This document shows positions 61,801-64,000 of a stretch of 64,000 bases of DNA, one piece after another (the stretch's first letter is position 1; every line of letters starts with the position of its first letter). Source of the DNA: Rhynochetos jubatus (taxonomy: Eukaryota; Chordata; Aves; Eurypygiformes; Rhynochetidae); contig CM050650.1 of the NCBI GenBank assembly GCA_027574665.1, positions 105,063,086 to 105,127,085 of the forward strand. The letters are read 5' to 3'. The position numbers and the translations under genes are program-made. The notes below the pieces were generated by a model. It was not told the DNA's origin and made no database searches. It was given only the letters and a program-made list of their open reading frames with translations.

Positions 61801-64000
61801 TAATTACTGTTCTGCACAAAACATGAACAAAGTTTACATTGCTAGAGTATCTGAGGTTGCTTGCTTCTGTGAGATTCAGCTCAGTGGATGTAACATGAAA
61901 TTGTGGACACTCTTGGGATAAATATGAGTTGTCTTGATCTTGCACACCCAGTTTGAGGTACACTGAATATTTAGTCTGAAATGTATTTTTGTCATCCCAT
62001 TCATTCAGTGTACCCACCTGGTTTTTTATATTCGTTATCTGTGTGACTCTCAGATTTAAATAGAAAAGCAAATATGTATTCCATAATTCTTTAAAGCTAC
62101 TGTGAAACTCTTGTTCATGTGCAAACTAGGGCTGAGTTACAGAAAAGATTAAAAAAAAAACCCCAAAACTCTAACTAAACACATTTTAGGAAAAAGGATT
62201 TTCACAGATGAGTGTACTGTTTGCATTTGAGATTTATAAAAGGTAGGGTGGTGAAACCAGGTGCTTCTCAACTCTGCGGTTCATGGTGAAGTTCTCAGTG
62301 ATGCTGTGATACTAGGCACAAGACTCGAGATTATGCAGCACACACATTCAGGGACTGAGGGGAGGACACCATTGCAACTCCAGAGCAGGCCAGGACCCAG
62401 AGACGACACTCCTGGAAGTCCAGAGCTGGAGATATGGGCAAGTCACTCCTTTTCGGATTCATTTGATACTGTGTTGTAAACGTGCCATTGCAAGGAACTG
62501 TGAATGCAGGAAGAGCAGGACAAACTCATGGGATTACTGCACTGGTGTAATTTCCCTCCAAACCAGTGCCTGGAGCACCGCTGGCCCTTTGGGCCACAGC
62601 CAAGCTGGTAACCTCCCTTCCCCAGCCGCCTCCTAGGAGTGGTCCCTGACCATTGTTCACCCATTAACCTGCCCAGGGACTGGCTATTGCCAAGTTTGTA
62701 GACCCTGGCTGCAATGGTGATGCCAAGACAACCTCAACAAGTGGGGCAGTAATCACCAGAATGCTAGATGACAGTAAGCACAGCTAAAACAAGCTCAGAT
62801 AAGCTCAGGCCAAGACAAATCCAAAACCAGAGGAGTGTGGAGACTCAGCACCATCAGGTCAGTGCAGATCATGTGACCTTTTAAAGAAAAGACAAAAAGG
62901 TATTTTCTGGCTGTCCCAGAAAACCCCAGCATTTTTTCATCTGGATGTTTTCTAGATGCAGGAGACTGAAGGCTGCGTGACGGGTCTCACATGGGGTGGA
63001 TTCTGATCCCACATCCATGGTGCAGTGAGAGTCTTGTTTCATCCTTCTACAGCTCATGAGTTCTCAGTGCAGTGGGTTGGGGCCAGAGAACGAAGTTTTT
63101 GGCTGGTGATGCCACCGTACCTGGATGTGGAGTGTCCATCTTTCCAAAGCCCTGTGTGTTTCAAGCCTTGTATATGTCCTTGAAAAGTGCTGCCTTTTTT
63201 ATGCGTTTACTTTTATTTTTAACACTGACTCAGTGATAAAGGTGCCATAACAAAAGCACCAGAATGACAGTAAAGGGTAAAACAGTAAGTTAGCAACTTT
63301 TTCAAGTAAGGTCCTTTTAGGCTTTTGCTTTATTTAGTATAACACTGTATGCAGAGACAGCGTCTGGTATCTTGCCAAATCATACACGCCTTTCTCCTTG
63401 CTTGGGTACAAAAGTTCTTGCTATAGTGCTAACTATTCCAGGGCATTGCACCTTGACAGTTCACACTGGGATGTTGTCAGCATGGGGCCAAGCAGCGTTT
63501 GACCCAAACCAACTAGTGCTGCCCCAAACCCTCCTTAGACAGTCACAAGGTTAGCAAGAGCTGGTGGAGTTTGGGTGAGGCCCCTGTGACTGTGACAGAG
63601 AGGAGAGCTTAACAGAAAGGACATTGGCTGTGTCAGCAGGGCTCCAGGCCAGAGAACAGTCCTGGCACATTTAATTCCTGAGTCTAGACATAGTTTTTGG
63701 ACTGAAGCCATGCTTGGGGCAGCAGCCAGCAGGGCAGGCAAGGAATGCACAGACCATAGCCTTCTGCAATGTCACTCCTGCTTCGAGCGAGAGCTGACTG
63801 CTCTCTTCTTCACCTTGCGAAGTACTTTGCTGTGGGGATGGAGCAAGCGACAGAGTACAAGTGCTGGGCAGCAGTACACAGCAGGCAGCCAGCTGGGAAA
63901 CCAAACACCATCCTTTTTGATAAAGTAAATCTCTTTGTAACCTCCCCCCACCCAGTGTCCTGTGGGCATCATTGCTTAAAAACTCTTGCTTCCTCCCAGG
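58853..64000. other. Non-coding stretch to window end
   Basis: AT-rich to about 62,200, then somewhat more GC-rich. No exon, RNA gene or transposon recognised. Frames at 62,261-62,479 and 63,671-63,972 lack domain support. Confidence 0.5.

Overview
This window looks like bird nuclear DNA. The best evidence is a repeat load made almost entirely of CR1 LINEs and solo LTRs of endogenous retroviruses. I see no SINEs. The rest is AT-rich, CpG-poor sequence with one sharp CpG island. No long open reading frame encodes a recognisable host protein, so this appears to be an intron-rich or intergenic stretch at the junction of two or three genes. No rRNA, tRNA or CRISPR array was seen. Exons were judged by eye from splice sites, open frame and codon pattern, and no gene is named because none was recognised.

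Layout, left to right. Positions 1-12,400 hold simple repeats, two solo LTRs (6,935-7,577 and 9,236-9,852) and a 5'-truncated CR1 with reverse transcriptase ORF2 remains on the minus strand (about 10,283-12,395). At 12,839-12,955 a good splice acceptor leads into 38 codons and a stop: a probable last coding exon on the plus strand. Two exon-like segments follow on the minus strand, at 18,431-18,487 and 20,742-20,813. Just beyond them lies the CpG island (about 21,040-22,080), the only clear promoter candidate. Two solo LTRs of one subfamily flank this block in opposite orientations (18,714-19,518 minus; 28,397-29,163 plus). To the right, two weaker plus-strand exon candidates with matching phase lie at 23,834-23,865 and 50,874-50,935. 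One reading is that the CpG island drives a leftward gene, a rightward gene, or both; the sequence alone cannot settle this.

The right half is mostly non-coding: older CR1 pieces (25,986-26,500; 36,185-36,633; 56,018-56,330), a nested repeat stack at 41,590-43,680 in which a CR1 ORF1 (esterase-like region) is interrupted by LTRs, one of which itself carries a CR1 3' tail, further solo LTRs (47,470-48,194 and 58,280-58,852), and a near-perfect 64-bp tandem triplication at 55,454-55,653.

Four of the solo LTRs have perfect 5-bp target duplications, which fits ERVL-type elements. I did not find a convincing undescribed multi-gene system. The most useful leads are the unassigned exons around the CpG island and the inverted LTR pair that encloses it.
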